This document shows positions 62,448 to 64,000 of a stretch of DNA of 64,000 nt, one piece after another; within the stretch, counting starts at the first letter, position 1; each line of letters begins with the position of its first letter. The stretch comes from Mycolicibacterium vinylchloridicum (lineage in GTDB: Bacteria > Actinomycetota > Actinomycetes > Mycobacteriales > Mycobacteriaceae). The stretch covers positions 186,001 through 250,000 of the forward strand of contig NZ_JACBJQ010000004.1 in the NCBI RefSeq assembly GCF_013404075.1, in the 5' to 3' direction. Below the pieces are notes generated by a model. The model did not search any database. It saw only the letters and a program-made list of their open reading frames with translations, and was not told where the DNA came from. The position numbers and the translations under genes were made by a program.

Positions 62448-64000
62448 ATGAGTCGACCAGCCGCGCCCGTTCTGACAGTTCGGTACGACGGGTCGGAGCG
62501 CACCTTCGCCGCAGGCCACGACGTTGTGGTCGGTCGCGACCTGCGCGCCGACGTGCGCATCGCCCACCCCTTGATCTCCCGTGCTCACCTGGTGTTGCGC
62601 TATGACCACGGCCGGTGGATGGCGGTGGACAACGGCTCGCTGAACGGCATGTTCGTCAACGGCCGCCGGGTGCCGTCCGTCGACATCACCGACGGCATGA
62701 CGGTGAACGTGGGCAATCCCGACGGGCCGCCGTTGAGCTTCGGGTTGGGCCGCGCCCAGGGTTCGGTGGGCCGTCCACCGCAGACCTCCTCGGTGCGTCT
62801 GGCCGCCCCGCCCTCCTCGCCGTCGTGGCCGGCGCAGCCGACCCGCGGCCCGGCGACCGCGGGCTCGTGGCAGCCGCCGTCGCAGCAGCAGCCGACATAT
62901 CAGCGGGCGCAACCGACCTACCATCCGCCCACCGGGGCGGGAGCGGCCGCGCCGCCGCCGGCGACGGCGCCGACCCAGCTGCGCCAGGCGGTCGGCAAGC
63001 CCGCGGCCGGCTCCTCGAACCTCGCGACGTCGATGCTGCGGATCCTGCGCCCCGGCGCACCCAGCGATGTGCCGCCCGGCGGTATCAAGATCGGCCGCGC
63101 GACCGACAACGACATCGTCATCCCCGACGTGCTGGCGTCGCGCCACCACGCCACGCTGATCCCGACCCCGGGCGGCACGGAGATCGTCGACAACCGCAGC
63201 ATCAACGGCACGTTCGTCAACGGCGCCCGGGTCGACACCGCGATGCTGAACGAGGGCGACACCGTCACAATCGGCAACGTCGACCTGGTGTTCGCCGGCG
63301 GAACGCTGGCCCGGCGCACCGAGACCGAGGCGGCCACCGCCACCGGCGGTCTGGACGTGCGCGCGGTGACGTGGACGATCGAGAACAACAAGACCCTGCT
63401 GGACAACATCTCGCTGACGGCGCGCCCGGGCACCCTGACCGCGGTGATCGGCCCGTCGGGTGCGGGTAAGTCCACCTTCGCGCGACTGGTCGCCGGCTAC
63501 ACCCATCCGACAAGTGGCACAGTCACTTTCGAGGGTCACAACATCCACGCCGAGTACGCCTCGCTGCGCTCCCGGATCGGGATGGTGCCGCAGGACGACG
63601 TGGTGCACGGCCAGCTGACCGTGAACCAGGCGCTGATGTACGCCGCCGAGCTGCGGCTGCCACCGGACACCACCAAGGAAGACCGCCAGCAGGTGGTGGC
63701 CCAGGTGCTCGCCGAGCTGGAGATGACCCAGCACCAGAACACCCGGGTGGACAAGCTGTCCGGCGGGCAGCGCAAGCGCGCGTCGGTGGCTCTGGAGCTG
63801 CTGACCGGACCGTCGCTGCTGATCCTCGACGAGCCGACCTCCGGTCTGGACCCGGCGCTGGACCGTCAGGTCATGACGATGCTGCGCCAGCTGGCCGACG
63901 CCGGCCGCGTGGTGTTGGTGGTCACGCACTCGCTGACCTACCTCGACGTGTGCGACCAGGTGCTGCTGCTGGCACCGGGCGGCAAGACGGCGTTCTGCGG
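62448..64000 (+). CDS. FHA-domain ABC transporter (Rv1747-like), 3' end outside the window
   Basis: 517 complete codons, cut by the right edge. FHA domain 1 is at about 20-80 (VVGRDLRADVRI, SRAHLVL, NGMFVNGRRV), a Pro/Gln-rich linker with two QPTY repeats at about 145-160, and FHA domain 2 at about 205-285 (KIGRATDNDIVI, SRHHATL, NGTFVNGARV). The ABC ATPase follows with Walker A GPSGAGKS near 334, signature LSGGQRKR near 437 and Walker B LLILDEPTS near 457. The membrane domain should follow. In M. tuberculosis Rv1747 is controlled by the kinase PknF through linker threonines. No kinase gene is visible here. Confidence 0.92.
   Translation, partial: MSRPAAPVLTVRYDGSERTFAAGHDVVVGRDLRADVRIAHPLISRAHLVLRYDHGRWMAVDNGSLNGMFVNGRRVPSVDITDGMTVNVGNPDGPPLSFGLGRAQGSVGRPPQTSSVRLAAPPSSPSWPAQPTRGPATAGSWQPPSQQQPTYQRAQPTYHPPTGAGAAAPPPATAPTQLRQAVGKPAAGSSNLATSMLRILRPGAPSDVPPGGIKIGRATDNDIVIPDVLASRHHATLIPTPGGTEIVDNRSINGTFVNGARVDTAMLNEGDTVTIGNVDLVFAGGTLARRTETEAATATGGLDVRAVTWTIENNKTLLDNISLTARPGTLTAVIGPSGAGKSTFARLVAGYTHPTSGTVTFEGHNIHAEYASLRSRIGMVPQDDVVHGQLTVNQALMYAAELRLPPDTTKEDRQQVVAQVLAELEMTQHQNTRVDKLSGGQRKRASVALELLTGPSLLILDEPTSGLDPALDRQVMTMLRQLADAGRVVLVVTHSLTYLDVCDQVLLLAPGGKTAFC

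Overview
The window is high-GC actinobacterial DNA. It looks like a fast-growing Mycobacteriaceae (Mycolicibacterium-type) chromosome. The gene content and order follow the M. tuberculosis stretch around Rv3302c-Rv3342 and Rv3355c-Rv3359: glpD2, lpdA, Rv3304-like, amiA1/amiB1, deoD, pmmB, upp, Rv3311-like, add-deoA-cdd, sdhCDAB, an Rv3329-like aminotransferase, dacB1, yhjD, trpS, metY-metX-methyltransferase and folD. An MmpL transporter, a PE-PPE-domain hydrolase and a SAM-IV riboswitch upstream of metY agree with this. These assignments come from reading the sequence and remembered family knowledge; no database search was run.

Layout. 1-11,030 holds flavoprotein genes (glpD end, lpdA), a small gamma-glutamylcyclotransferase-like gene, a decayed AbiEi/DUF559-type gene flanked by palindromic repeats, an amiB1-amiA1-galE operon, and deoD. 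It also holds an AbrB-type membrane protein divergent from a MarR regulator, then pmmB and upp. 11,050-20,600 holds a DUF218 protein, an Rv3311-like duplicated protein, a PE-PPE hydrolase, a three-gene methyltransferase / 2-oxoglutarate dioxygenase / Gfo-Idh-MocA cassette, and a convergent mmpL. 20,600-27,000 carries nucleoside salvage (cdd-deoA-add) divergent from the succinate dehydrogenase operon.

26,998-33,428 is a seven-gene operon: acyl-CoA dehydrogenase pair, MaoC-fold pair, Ltp-type thiolase-fold protein, stand-alone DUF35 protein and acyl-CoA synthetase. It has the gene order of the M. tuberculosis igr cholesterol side-chain operon, but the ChsH2-like part is split into two genes. 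It is the strongest candidate for an undescribed pathway module here. 33,500-40,500 holds an AhpD-like protein, an APC permease, an aminoaldehyde dehydrogenase divergent from an Lrp regulator-aminotransferase pair (probable diamine or amino acid catabolism), and a strictosidine-synthase-like protein.

40,580-51,110 holds dacB1, yhjD, trpS, two tandem lipoprotein hydrolases, an MFS exporter, xthA, an alpha/beta hydrolase and monomeric icd. 51,255-64,000 holds a large LuxR regulator divergent from a DUF4242 protein, the SAM-IV riboswitch with metY-metX-methyltransferase, and a FAD monooxygenase-TetR pair with tandem operator-like repeats. It continues with folD-DUF3017, an old-yellow-enzyme family protein with a C-terminal cysteine cluster, and a partial FHA-ABC transporter (Rv1747-like) running off the end.

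Two window-wide patterns stand out. Many start codons sit 6-8 nt downstream of a TANNNT -10 box (mostly TAGGCT-like), which suggests leaderless transcripts. Nearly every convergent gene pair has zero or negative spacing. No tRNA, rRNA, insertion sequence, prophage or CRISPR array was recognised.
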